DNA of 64,000 nucleotides from Candidatus Methanomassiliicoccus intestinalis Issoire-Mx1 (GCF_000404225.1 NC_021353.1:868001-932000); one strand, 5' to 3'. Shown: positions 28,140 through 36,219, counted from the first letter of the stretch. Notes: generated by a model not told the origin, from the sequence alone. Program-made: numbers and translations.

Positions 28140-28967
28140 CTATATATCTAGTCTGACTCCTCTGAGGTAGATTAGGCTGCGGCCAGACTTTTTGATGTTA
28201 TCCATTCCATACTTCATCATGGAAAGGCGCTCTAATCCAAATCCTACTCCTGCCCAAGACTGAGTTATTCCATGGGCCGGGTCTAATTTATGCGGTCCTA
28301 CAGCACCAGATGCTACTTCCACTCCATCTATCTCTACATCAAGGGTTTTAACATAGACATCTGATTCACACTCTACAAGGCTGTATTCCAGTCCAAGAGC
28401 ATCCATTATTGTTTTAATATGCACCAAAAGCTGGTCGGCCGGATCATTATCTGGTGCCATCTCTACAAGGTTCAGCATCGTAAATTCTTCTAAGTGGTTG
28501 GATCCCTTTGATTCTTTTCTAAAACACGATCCGATTTCAAAGAGCCTAAGCGGGCCTTTACTGTATCTGTACATGTGCCTCATCATGAAATAGAGATTAG
28601 GCGCTAGCATAGGCCGGAGACAACGTTTCTCATCTAACCAAAATACTTGTTCATGCAGCGGATGGGATCTATCAATACCCATTTTCTCCAATGCGCTGCG
28701 GGAAATTATACTGGGAGTTTTTACTTCAATGAAACCATTATCAACTAAAGCCTGAGCAAGGATAGATTCAATCTGCGACAGTTGATGTCTTTCTGGATAA
28801 TCCAGCATATGCTTGATATCCTTTCTTACTTTAGACAGATGTTCAGAAGTGATATCCTTAAACACTTCTTCCCTTTCCTTTGTATCGTTAAATATTCTAT
28901 CTGCTTCGGCAGGTATTCCTAATTCTTTTAGCCTCTGTTTTTGAGAAGCTGTCCATTCAACCGGCAT
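28140..28967 (-). CDS. pylS: Pyrrolysyl-tRNA synthetase lacking the PylSn domain
   Basis: Class II synthetase charging tRNA-Pyl with pyrrolysine. Only the catalytic domain is present (275 residues), as in Methanomethylophilus alvus and relatives. Motif 2 is seen in LFEIGSCFRKESKGSNHLEEFTMLNLVEM with the amide-recognising Asn of MLNLV; motif 3 is GVGFGLERLSM. No PylSn gene is found upstream or elsewhere in the window, so this is of the delta-PylSn class and must recognise the compact tRNA by the catalytic domain alone. First protein gene after the tRNA-Pyl. Confidence 0.96.
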   Translation of the reverse strand: MPVEWTASQKQRLKELGIPAEADRIFNDTKEREEVFKDITSEHLSKVRKDIKHMLDYPERHQLSQIESILAQALVDNGFIEVKTPSIISRSALEKMGIDRSHPLHEQVFWLDEKRCLRPMLAPNLYFMMRHMYRYSKGPLRLFEIGSCFRKESKGSNHLEEFTMLNLVEMAPDNDPADQLLVHIKTIMDALGLEYSLVECESDVYVKTLDVEIDGVEVASGAVGPHKLDPAHGITQSWAGVGFGLERLSMMKYGMDNIKKSGRSLIYLRGVRLDI

Positions 28968-29007
28968 GTTTAAGAGGCCTCCGTTAGAACTATATCATTA
29001 AAATTGA

Positions 29008-29078
29008 TGGCGAAGTGCCCGGGAGTTGAACCCGGCTGCCGTGGCTGTAGAGGCCTGGTGGTCCCGGACCAACACTCC
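29008..29078 (-). tRNA. pylT: tRNA-Pyl (CUA), compact form, CCA encoded
   Basis: On the minus strand the acceptor is GGAGTGT/GCACTTC with G73 and encoded CCA. A single base T connects to a D stem GGTC/GACC with a 3-nt loop (CGG). The anticodon stem is interrupted (CC-A-GGC / GCC-AC-GG) around the loop CTCTACA with anticodon CTA. The variable region is 3 nt and the T arm is CCGGG-TTCAACT-CCCGG. Short D loop, one base between acceptor and D stems, and a broken anticodon stem are all known from Methanomassiliicoccales tRNA-Pyl. 71 nt long. It lies 40 bp before pylS. Confidence 0.95.
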
Positions 29079-29089
29079 ACATTGCGGTT

Positions 29090-29308
29090 AAGTGACGCCC
29101 TGAGGCGCAGAATCTCAGGGCGGTTCACTCCCCTGTATTCAATCGTAGGGGGATATGATTGAACAACAGGACTTCTCATGAGGAAATGATGCTCATCTTG
29201 TATAGGGTGTATATAAGAGGAGTGAGAAGCCATCTCAAATTTAGAGTTATTTCCAAACTGAGATACGTTTTTGAATCGCATAGTTGACGAGTTCATTTCC
29301 TCACACAG
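29090..29308 (-). ncRNA. Structured RNA in front of tRNA-Pyl (leader or separate ncRNA)
   Basis: Five helices can be read off. 29091-29104 pairs with 29114-29129 (14 bp, bulged). 29132-29136 with 29038-numbered inner part 29138-29144 pairs with 29157-29163 and 29166-29170 (12 bp). 29172-29178 pairs with 29223-29229, and inside it 29196-29204 with 29210-29218. 29232-29237 pairs with 29259-29264. A further 11-bp match, 29179-29189 with 29293-29303, would tie the distal hairpin to the 5' end. The only visible promoter is a minus-strand TATA at 29329-29336, and no promoter-like sequence lies between this RNA and tRNA-Pyl. It does not match tRNA, RNase P or SRP RNA patterns known to me. Confidence 0.55.
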
Positions 29309-29328
29309 AATCTGAAACTTTTGCATAT

Positions 29329-29336
29329 TATTTAAA
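29329..29336 (-). promoter_or_regulatory. TATA box of the tRNA-Pyl/pyl operon transcript
   Basis: TTTAAATA on the minus strand in an A/T-rich context. The expected start about 25 bp downstream (near 29308) falls at the edge of the structured RNA. The ATG of the open frame at 29326 would lie before that start site, which argues against it being translated. Confidence 0.55.
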
Positions 29337-29451
29337 GATTTCCCTTAAAACCTATGTGGGTCAATAACTTATATTTAAATGTAACTGTTAACCTATATAA
29401 ACTCTCATTTAATACTATTTAAATGTTTCTAGTCGAACTTATCATTTTAAA

Positions 29452-29494
29452 TACTAGAACATAAATGAACATATAAACGTTTTATACTAGAACA
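29452..29494. promoter_or_regulatory. Direct repeats in the mtmC copy 2 promoter region
   Basis: TACTAGAACA occurs at 29452-29461 and 29485-29494, with a related TTCTAGTCGAAC at about 29427. The spacing of 33 bp is three helical turns. TTTAAAT boxes lie among them. This is a candidate site for a methylamine regulator; the protein is not known. Confidence 0.4.
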
Positions 29495-29508
29495 ATGGAA
29501 GTGTCTAG

Positions 29509-30150
29509 ATGAGCAGCAAAGAAGAAATAATGGCAAGTCTCAAAAAATCAATTGAGACTTGGGACGTCAAGCTTGCTGAATCAGCAGCAAAAGAAGCTTT
29601 GGATGCCGGAATAGACCCTGGTGATGCAGTGGAAAACGGTCTAGGAAAAGGCATGGAAACAATCAGCAAACTTTTCGATGAAGCAAAGATCTTCCTCCCA
29701 CAGGTTTTAGCAGCTTCTAAAGCTATGGAAAAGGCATTAGAAGTTTTCGAACCTGTAATGGTAAAGGGATCTACAAGCTCACGTGGTACCGTAGTTTTAG
29801 CTACAGTGCTAGGTGACATTCACGAAATCGGAAAGAATGTAGTAGCAGCCATGCTGAAAGGTGCTGGATTCAATGTAGTAGATATTGGAAGAGATGTAGC
29901 ACCTGAAAAGTTCCTAGAGGCTGTAAAGGAAAACAAGGCCGATGTTGTTGGTGCATCTGCATTAATGACAACCACAGTAGTGGTTCAAAAGGACATTGTT
30001 GACCTGGTCAAAGAAGAAAATGTGAGCGTAAAGACCATTTTCGGTGGAGCTCCAGCTAGTGCAGAGTGGGTTGAGAGTATCGGTGGAGATATGTATTGCC
30101 CATCTGGAGCAGAAGCAGTAGAACTGGTCACTAAATTAATCAAGGGGTGA
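29509..30150 (+). CDS. mtmC: Monomethylamine corrinoid protein, copy 2
   Basis: A 213-residue corrinoid protein paired with MtmB copy 2. Helical N-domain (IFLPQVLAASKAMEKALEVFEPV) and B12 domain with GDIHEIGKN (cobalt-ligating His), SALMTTTVV and FGGAPAS. It is divergent from the pyl operon, with a 430-bp region in between that holds both promoters and the structured RNA. Codons and ribosome sites look those of a highly expressed gene. mtmB follows after 6 bp. Confidence 0.95.
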   Translation: MSSKEEIMASLKKSIETWDVKLAESAAKEALDAGIDPGDAVENGLGKGMETISKLFDEAKIFLPQVLAASKAMEKALEVFEPVMVKGSTSSRGTVVLATVLGDIHEIGKNVVAAMLKGAGFNVVDIGRDVAPEKFLEAVKENKADVVGASALMTTTVVVQKDIVDLVKEENVSVKTIFGGAPASAEWVESIGGDMYCPSGAEAVELVTKLIKG

Positions 30151-30156
30151 AAGTAA

Positions 30157-31524
30157 ATGGCAGCCAGACCAATCTCAATATATGATACATATGAGAGATT
30201 TTTGAAAGGACAAAAAGTCGCGGAAAGTGATTGGGATTACGTCACAATTCCAACAAATGCAACCGCAATGAAAGAAAAATACAACATTAAATTCGGTAAG
30301 GAAATCATACCTGAAGACAAAGACCTTAAAAACAGGTTATTCCAAGCAGGTATGGAAATGCTCGTTACCAGCGGATTTTACAACGCTGATATGGGTAGAG
30401 TGTTGTATGTAACCGAAGAAGAAATTAAAGAAGGCATCAAAAAGACTCCTAAAAAATTAGTTCTGGGAGAATATCGTGACGCTGCTCGCTTTGAACCAAG
30501 GAAGGGAAACTCTTCTACAAAGCCAATCATTCAGGGTGGACCAACAGGTGCTCCTGTTTCTGAGGAAGTATTTATCCAAGTAATGCAAAGCTACGCTCAG
30601 GAGGCTACAGTCGATACACTTGTAAACGGTGTAATGGCTACAATAGAAGGACACCCTGCAACAACAAACACACCTTGGGAAATCAAAGCCACATTGGCTG
30701 AACTGAGGGCGGTAAAGGAAGCTAGAGTCAGGGCTAACCGTCCATACATGGCTATATAGGGCCCTGAGACACCGCTGTCCGCAGCGGGACGTCTCGCCGG
30801 AGATTACGCCATGAGGCCATGCGAAAGCCACGAGTGCTCACAGCTGAACGAACTGAAGATAGATATGGCAGGACTCAACATGCTTGCTGGATGGCAGGCT
30901 CAGGGCAACACCATTATGATCGAACAGATGCCTATCTTCGGTGGATATTGTGGTGGAATTGAAGAAACAGCAATTTGTGATATTGCTACAACCCTTGCAT
31001 CTTTCACACTCTTTGGAGGAAACTTCCACTTAGATGGTCCAATCCACATCAGGTGGGGTATCACAACATCAAGAGAGACTTTACAGGTAGCTGCCCATGC
31101 TGCAGCAGCCATAGATGCAAACACAGATCTGTTACTTGCAAACCAGTATTATACAATCGCTGGACCTTGCACAGAGATGTGTCTTCTTGAGACTGCAGCT
31201 CAGGCAATGTCTGATACCGCAAGCGGACGTGAACTTCTGTCTGGTTCTGCTGCTGCCAAGGGTGTTGTCCAGGACAAGACCACTGGTATGGAAGCAAGGA
31301 TCATGGGAGAAGCCTCAATGGCAACATGCGGAATGAAAGTCTCTGAAGTTAACGAGATCCTCGAGAAACTGGTAAGCGAATATGAGCAGAACTACACAAA
31401 AGCTCCTGCAGGAAAGCGCTTCCAGGAATGTTACGACGTCAAGAATGTCATACCAACTGATGAGTATGTACAAATCTACAACGGTGCCGTAGCAAAACTC
31501 AGGGACCTTGGACTTCCGATGTAA
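30157..31524 (+). CDS. mtmB: Monomethylamine methyltransferase (pyrrolysine protein), copy 2
   Basis: Second MtmB, 455 residues, with the in-frame amber at 30757-30759 (PYMA-I-Pyl-GPETPLSAAG). Start MAARPISIYDTYERF with GGGGTGAAAG upstream. IIQGGPTGAPVSEE, EQMPIFGGYCGGIEET, HLDGPIHIRWG and AGPCTEMCLLE are all conserved. After the amber the reading frame continues with no further stop to 31524. Unlike copy 1 it is followed by an ammonium transporter and a strong T-rich terminator, which suggests it is the main expressed copy. Confidence 0.96.
30763..30806 (+). promoter_or_regulatory. PYLIS-like stem-loop after the amber codon of mtmB copy 2
   Basis: GAGAC at 30766-30770 pairs with GTCTC at 30791-30795, and CCGCTG at 30772-30777 with CAGCGG at 30782-30787, closing a TCCG tetraloop. 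All 44 bases equal those in copy 1, while flanking codons differ at many third positions. Confidence 0.65.
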
Positions 31525-31581
31525 GGATAATTCATAGTTATCTTACATTGCATTCCCAAACCCATTTTTTTTATTTTTTTA
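31525..31581 (+). terminator. Hairpin plus oligo-T terminator of mtmC-mtmB copy 2
   Basis: Directly after the stop: GGATAATTCATAGTTATCT, an imperfect hairpin (GATAA/TTATC), then CCCAAACCC and runs of eight and seven T. Oligo-T tracts end transcription in archaea. The same 19-mer recurs in front of mtbC (40692-40710, minus strand). Confidence 0.7.
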
Positions 31582-31601
31582 TATTAAAAGGAGAGATTTA
31601 G

Positions 31602-32933
31602 ATGGATGCGGGTAGAAAGAAATTAGCAGCAGCTATCCTTGTCGTAGCCTGTTTGGCGTTATTATGTATCACTTTGGTACCGACAAACAGCTCCCAAGAA
31701 GATATAGCTGCAAATCAGGACATAGCATTATCGTCTGGAGAAGAAATGCTTACGCCGTCTGACGAACCTGGATCTTCTGACCAGTCATTCACAGATGATG
31801 AGATGAGCCGTTACTCCAAGAACATGGACATATGGTTCATGCTTATGCTAGTTGCCTTTTTGATGATATTTATTAGGAAGTTCGAATGGGGTGTGGCTTT
31901 AGCTACATTACTTGTTACAGCAGGTAGCTTTTTATCATATATGGCTATCCAGCAGTTCTATTTTGGCGCTGATATATGGGATCAGTCATTGATGATTCGT
32001 GGTGTAATCTGCTCAATAACGGTAGTGATAGGAATCGGTGTATTCTTAGGAACCATAAAGATGTGGCAATATTTGCTAGTTGGTGTATTATTTGCTCCGA
32101 TATACTCGCTTGTAGAATGGTTCTTAACTGCCGCCCCGTATCTGAATGACCTAGGCATTGGAACTGTTACAGATCCAGGCGGATCAATAATGGTGCATAT
32201 GTGTGCTGCATACTTCGGTTTAGGAGTTCTTTTAGCATTGCGCGAGAAAAGAGCATTCAAAGAACCTATGTATACAACTACACATAGTGTGACTTTTGTA
32301 TGGTTAGCAAGTATGCTTCTATTCATACTATGGCCATCATTCGTGACATCTCTGCTTCCTGCGGATCAGGTCACATGGGGGCTTGTCACATGCTATATGT
32401 CTGGAATAGGATCCATAATTACAACATATATCATACTGGAGATAACTCAAAAGAAGGTCAATCCGTTGATATATACATACGCCATGCTTGCTGGTCCAGT
32501 AGCCATTGGTTCTCCGCTGCTTTTAGTAGATCAGTGGGGTGCATTGGTAATAGGTCTAGTTGCAGGTGCAGTGTCAGCTCTTGCATTCGTTTACTTACAG
32601 CCATGGCTTTGTAAGAAGATGGGTGCTGTGGATGTTATGGGCGTCCATAACCTTCACGGAGTAGGTGGATGGATAGGTGCTTTATCAGTAGTTGTTATAA
32701 CTGGAGAGCTTGTAAATGCCGTTGCTGCCGTATGCGTAGCAGCGCTTGTACTTGTACTCGGTGCAGTAGTTGGATTAATTGTGCGTTTCACAAGAGGAAA
32801 GATGACTGATGAAATGCTCTTCTCTGATGATGCAGATTTCATAAAGACAGAAGATCCAAGTCAAACTTACATACAAACAAAATTGGATGAGGATCCTACA
32901 AATACTGATGCGCCTGGGCCTGGAACCGCTTGA
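31602..32933 (+). CDS. amt: Ammonium/methylammonium transporter
   Basis: Amt/MEP/Rh family channel of 443 residues. An N-terminal membrane segment, probably a signal anchor, is followed by a polar stretch (30-70) and ten to eleven helices. The C-terminal part VMGVHNLHGVGGWIGALS holds one of the twin pore histidines region (H-x-x-H-G). Position behind mtmC-mtmB, with GGAGAG ribosome site, suggests uptake of methylammonium as growth substrate, or handling of the ammonium released by demethylation. No GlnK gene is next to it, which is unusual for an ammonium-assimilation amt. Confidence 0.88.
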   Translation: MDAGRKKLAAAILVVACLALLCITLVPTNSSQEDIAANQDIALSSGEEMLTPSDEPGSSDQSFTDDEMSRYSKNMDIWFMLMLVAFLMIFIRKFEWGVALATLLVTAGSFLSYMAIQQFYFGADIWDQSLMIRGVICSITVVIGIGVFLGTIKMWQYLLVGVLFAPIYSLVEWFLTAAPYLNDLGIGTVTDPGGSIMVHMCAAYFGLGVLLALREKRAFKEPMYTTTHSVTFVWLASMLLFILWPSFVTSLLPADQVTWGLVTCYMSGIGSIITTYIILEITQKKVNPLIYTYAMLAGPVAIGSPLLLVDQWGALVIGLVAGAVSALAFVYLQPWLCKKMGAVDVMGVHNLHGVGGWIGALSVVVITGELVNAVAAVCVAALVLVLGAVVGLIVRFTRGKMTDEMLFSDDADFIKTEDPSQTYIQTKLDEDPTNTDAPGPGTA

Positions 32934-32956
32934 ATATAACCAAGTAATGATGTCCT

Positions 32957-32987
32957 CCCAAACCCTTTCTTTTTATTTTTATTAAAA
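32957..32987 (+). terminator. T-rich terminator of amt
   Basis: CCCAAACCC followed by T tracts. The 22 bases 32959-32980 are identical to the T-rich block upstream of mtbC (minus strand). Confidence 0.6.
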
Positions 32988-33002
32988 AAATATAATGAGT
33001 TT

Positions 33003-33021
33003 AATTCTGCATGGCAGAATT
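33003..33021. terminator. Hairpin between amt and the APC permease gene
   Basis: Perfect inverted repeat AATTCTGC-atg-GCAGAATT between the two converging genes. On the minus strand it is followed by ATTAAACTCATTATATTTTTTTAATAAA. Confidence 0.55.
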
Positions 33022-33039
33022 ATTGAGTAAGTATGCATC

Positions 33040-34497
33040 TTAGGATACTTCTTTCACCTCCTCATCTTCTTTTGGCTTTTTAGCCTCCAGATTCACATCT
33101 TTTCTATTCATATTCTGCGTAAATATCCATATTGGAATGAATGCTAGCAATACGACTGCACCAACAATAGTCGAGATCGAACCATAGTCCAGTGAATTGA
33201 GATAAACTAGACATGGGACCAAGAGCACCAATTCGTAAAAAACCATCACTGCAGCTAAGTATGTCCAGCCCCGTGGTGCTTTGAATGGCCTTTCCAGCTT
33301 TTTAAGTTCCGGATCTCTCTTGGATTTGACATAAGCCATTAGAGCGATAGAAACTGCAATGGCATAACCGATTGATGATGCTGCCAGCACTGCTACTGGA
33401 TTTCCAATTAAGATCAAGAATAGATTGAAGATACTTACTGCAATCATAGCTCTGACGGGCATCCCTTTCTTGTTGGTTTTTACAAATGCTTTTGGAAGGT
33501 TTCCTTCGAGTGCCATTGAATATAAAGTTCTCGATCCACCTAAGAAACCAGTTTGAATGATTAGTATCATTGCCCCGATCAGCAAGATCAAAAGTATTGT
33601 TGATCCGATATCACCAAAGGTCATCAATGCTAGAGGATATAGCGGATCTAGTTGTGCGTTGAGCACACCGTCTACACCTAATGTACCAATGACTGATGTC
33701 TGGGTTAAGAGATATAGGAATAAACATATAATTCCACAGGAGAAAAGCGCTTTAGGAACATCTGAACTGGGGTTTTTATATTCTGGACCATATACTGCAG
33801 CAGTTTCCCATGCGCAAGCACTCCATTGTGCTAAACCCATTAATCCAAAGAAGACCGCGAGATCTAGACCATTCCAGCTCCAGCCTGATGGGAACCATGA
33901 AGAAGTAACATTGCTCATGTGGAAATCACCAGTGATGAATGGAGCAACTAATATGATGACTAATGGAACTAAGGTAATAAGTGCTAAAATAAGCCCAATT
34001 GCCGCTCCACCTGATAAACCGCGGGCTCCAATTACAATCATGACTGCAATAATCATCACACCAATTATCAGATTGAGTGCTAAAGAATTCACATCGCTTA
34101 AAGCTGGTACAAACCCTTGCAGATATGTTCCGATAGTCATTGTGAAAATTGCAACCACTGGAGTCCATGCAAACCAGTAACTCCATGCGCAAAATCCACC
34201 TATGAATTTGCCCTTATCATATCTTGATTTACTATTCCGATCGGTGAATACTTCTTGTGCACATCCTGCTAATCCAGATGCATTGGGATAAGCTGTTACC
34301 ATCTCTGCGAATGCAGTGTTCTGCAGAAATCCTTGAATGACTGACATCCCCCAGAGCGCAATAGAAAATGCCCAGAGATAACTTGCTGAATAACCAATGG
34401 AAGGCAAGATCAAGATAGGTACACCTAAGGCTATCAACAATCCTTGTTTCCAGTTTATCGTACGGCGCAAGGTAGACTCATTCTCACATTCAGACAT
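33040..34497 (-). CDS. APC family amino acid/amine permease
   Basis: Integral membrane transporter of 485 residues with about 12 helices of the LeuT-like APC fold. Helix 1 has the unwound GVPILILPSIGYSAS and helix 6 LMGLAQWSACAWETAAVYGPEY. The C-terminus is a charged cytoplasmic tail (KKPKEDEEVKEVS). GGAGG precedes the ATG. It is the last gene of a trio (DMT permease, 49-residue protein, APC permease) placed after mttC-mttB, so methylated amines are its likely substrates; that is inferred from position, and an amino acid remains possible. Confidence 0.85.
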   Translation of the reverse strand: MSECENESTLRRTINWKQGLLIALGVPILILPSIGYSASYLWAFSIALWGMSVIQGFLQNTAFAEMVTAYPNASGLAGCAQEVFTDRNSKSRYDKGKFIGGFCAWSYWFAWTPVVAIFTMTIGTYLQGFVPALSDVNSLALNLIIGVMIIAVMIVIGARGLSGGAAIGLILALITLVPLVIILVAPFITGDFHMSNVTSSWFPSGWSWNGLDLAVFFGLMGLAQWSACAWETAAVYGPEYKNPSSDVPKALFSCGIICLFLYLLTQTSVIGTLGVDGVLNAQLDPLYPLALMTFGDIGSTILLILLIGAMILIIQTGFLGGSRTLYSMALEGNLPKAFVKTNKKGMPVRAMIAVSIFNLFLILIGNPVAVLAASSIGYAIAVSIALMAYVKSKRDPELKKLERPFKAPRGWTYLAAVMVFYELVLLVPCLVYLNSLDYGSISTIVGAVVLLAFIPIWIFTQNMNRKDVNLEAKKPKEDEEVKEVS

Positions 34498-34514
34498 TTA
34501 GAAGCCTCCAAATA

Positions 34515-34664
34515 TCAGAAATTCTTTACCATTGTTCTGGCTTGCCAGATTCCGGCTACAGTGACCGCAAGCATGAATACAATGAAGGCAATCTCAGAAT
34601 AGTTTGAGAATAATCCCGCATTGAAGCATGCGTCATATGCCGCCTGTGCAACTTCAGTTTGCAT
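34515..34664 (-). CDS. 49-residue single-span membrane protein
   Basis: Too short for usual ORF cut-offs. ATG 34664 has a perfect GGAGGTG at 6-nt spacing; the protein reads MQTEVAQAAYDACFNAGLFS, then NYSEIAFIVFMLAVTVAGIW as one membrane helix, and ends QARTMVKNF. It sits 14 bp after the DMT permease and 17 bp before the APC permease on the same strand. The tight packing and good ribosome site support a real gene, probably an accessory subunit of one of its transporter neighbours. No homolog is recalled with certainty. Confidence 0.72.
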   Translation of the reverse strand: MQTEVAQAAYDACFNAGLFSNYSEIAFIVFMLAVTVAGIWQARTMVKNF

Positions 34665-34678
34665 GTTTTACACCTCCA

Positions 34679-36136
34679 TTAGATACTCGCTAAGCATGGC
34701 TGATTCTTGCCAAATTCAGTAATTTTGTACTTGTGCAGCAATGCTCCCGCTTTGTATGTGCCATCATCTTGTGCGACTGCAAGTTCTTTAAGCAGGCCGC
34801 CTGCAGCAAGTTCAATAATATCGAAATTAATCAAATCCCGACCATATCCACTACCCATTCCATATTCGGACTGGATAACTTTCACGACCTCAGAATTCCA
34901 ATGCTCTTCACCATCAGAATACAATTCAAGAATTCTGAATTTAATAGGTCTCAATTTAACTTTGGAAGCAGTTCCATTTGCATTGGTTTTTTTGGTATTT
35001 GATGATGTTTTTTTAGCTGGTGCTGCTTCCTTGCTGATGAATTCATCAGTTTTTAAAGTCTCTAGACCAATGCTTCCTTCAGTAAACATCACTAAGCTGC
35101 CGACAATACAGAGAATTCCTCCAAGAATGATTGTCCAGTCGGGAACTCTGCCCATGAATACAAATAGGAAGATAACTGCACAGATTCCGTATAGATTTCC
35201 TACTCCCTGTCCTCTGTTAACACCAATTAAAGTAAACGATTTATACCAAGTTACATAGCAGCAACCAAAAGTTATACCAAGCATAATCAGGACACCGATG
35301 GTAAGAGGGTCTAAAATCTGTACTACATAAGTTAATACAGGATAGCCAAGCAGTGCTAATATCGGAATCGCAATGACCCACCAGATAATTCCTTCACCAA
35401 CGAATCTAAGAGTAATACCGATATCAGGTTCTGCTACATCCAGACCTTTGCTTGCAATAATACCTTCAGTTCCCCAACCAATGGCAGCCATTATTCCTCC
35501 AACGTATCCCCAAATGGATCCACCACCGTTGGCTAAATCCTCAATAAGGCCACCTGCATATACTGTAATTCCACCAATTACAATGGCAAGAATTCCCAAT
35601 AATGCTCTTTTAGAAACTTTTTGTCCAGTAAAATGAGCAAGGATTGAACCTACAACAGGATACATTAATCCTGCTACTGCCGCAAATGCAGCGCCGACAA
35701 AACCCATTGCCAAAAACGATCCTAAAACTGCCAGCGGTCCGCCAAAAATCGATGCCAAAAAGAACCATTTTGTACAATGGCGCATCTGTCTAACCGTTCT
35801 CCCCATCTCACGCAACTTTCCAAGAGCGCCGTTCCACACCAATAATGCAATAATTACGAAAATAGCATTAAGTCCTGTAATAACTACTGCACCAATCACA
35901 GTCGCTAGAGCATCCCCATCTGTAGCAGAAATTGCTGCAGTCATTTGATCAAAAGGATTAATAAGCCAGATCGCTTCTCCTGGAACATACCACAATCCCC
36001 AGAAAATCGCACAAAACAAAGCCATCATATATCCGAAGCGTACTCTTTTTTTATGCTCCAACCGACGTGCGTCTTCCAAGTCTTGTTGTACTGGTGACTC
36101 CGGACTGGAATCCTCTTTCAAATCTACATCTATCAT
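34679..36136 (-). CDS. DMT-superfamily permease with C-terminal winged-helix domain
   Basis: A 485-residue protein. After a charged N-terminus (1-32) there are ten membrane helices in two EamA-like halves (FGYMMALFCAIFWGLWYVPGEAIW starts helix 1), resembling the MttP-type permeases found next to methylamine methyltransferases in Methanosarcina. Residues about 370-395 are a polar linker (KKTSSNTKKTNANG). From 395 on follows a soluble domain FRILELYSDGEEHWNSEVVKV...DLINFDIIELAAGGLLKEL that looks like a winged helix. GGGGGA ribosome site. Likely brings in trimethylamine or another methylated amine; the role of the soluble tail is unknown. Confidence 0.8.
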   Translation of the reverse strand: MIDVDLKEDSSPESPVQQDLEDARRLEHKKRVRFGYMMALFCAIFWGLWYVPGEAIWLINPFDQMTAAISATDGDALATVIGAVVITGLNAIFVIIALLVWNGALGKLREMGRTVRQMRHCTKWFFLASIFGGPLAVLGSFLAMGFVGAAFAAVAGLMYPVVGSILAHFTGQKVSKRALLGILAIVIGGITVYAGGLIEDLANGGGSIWGYVGGIMAAIGWGTEGIIASKGLDVAEPDIGITLRFVGEGIIWWVIAIPILALLGYPVLTYVVQILDPLTIGVLIMLGITFGCCYVTWYKSFTLIGVNRGQGVGNLYGICAVIFLFVFMGRVPDWTIILGGILCIVGSLVMFTEGSIGLETLKTDEFISKEAAPAKKTSSNTKKTNANGTASKVKLRPIKFRILELYSDGEEHWNSEVVKVIQSEYGMGSGYGRDLINFDIIELAAGGLLKELAVAQDDGTYKAGALLHKYKITEFGKNQPCLASI

Positions 36137-36179
36137 ATGATCTCCCCCATGTTATTTTTTTAAGTTTAAAAAATAAATA

Positions 36180-36209
36180 AGTCCTAGCTATTTTTACATA
36201 GCCAGGACT
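36180..36209 (-). terminator. Terminator after mttC
   Basis: 12-bp stem (ATAGCTAGGACT/AGTCCTGGCTAT on the minus strand, one G-U pair) with a 6-nt loop, 10 bp past the mttC stop, followed by TATTTATTTTTTAAACTT. Confidence 0.75.
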
Positions 36210-36219
36210 GGAAAGAGTC

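Noticed and set aside
29090..29308. RNase P RNA, SRP RNA or a C/D box RNA
   Set aside because: The conserved core sequences of RNase P and SRP RNA and properly spaced C and D boxes are not present.
28970..29326. 118-codon minus-strand frame in front of pylS, a possible PylSn or new protein
   Set aside because: It runs through tRNA-Pyl and the structured RNA, has no PylSn motifs, and its ATG lies before the expected transcription start.
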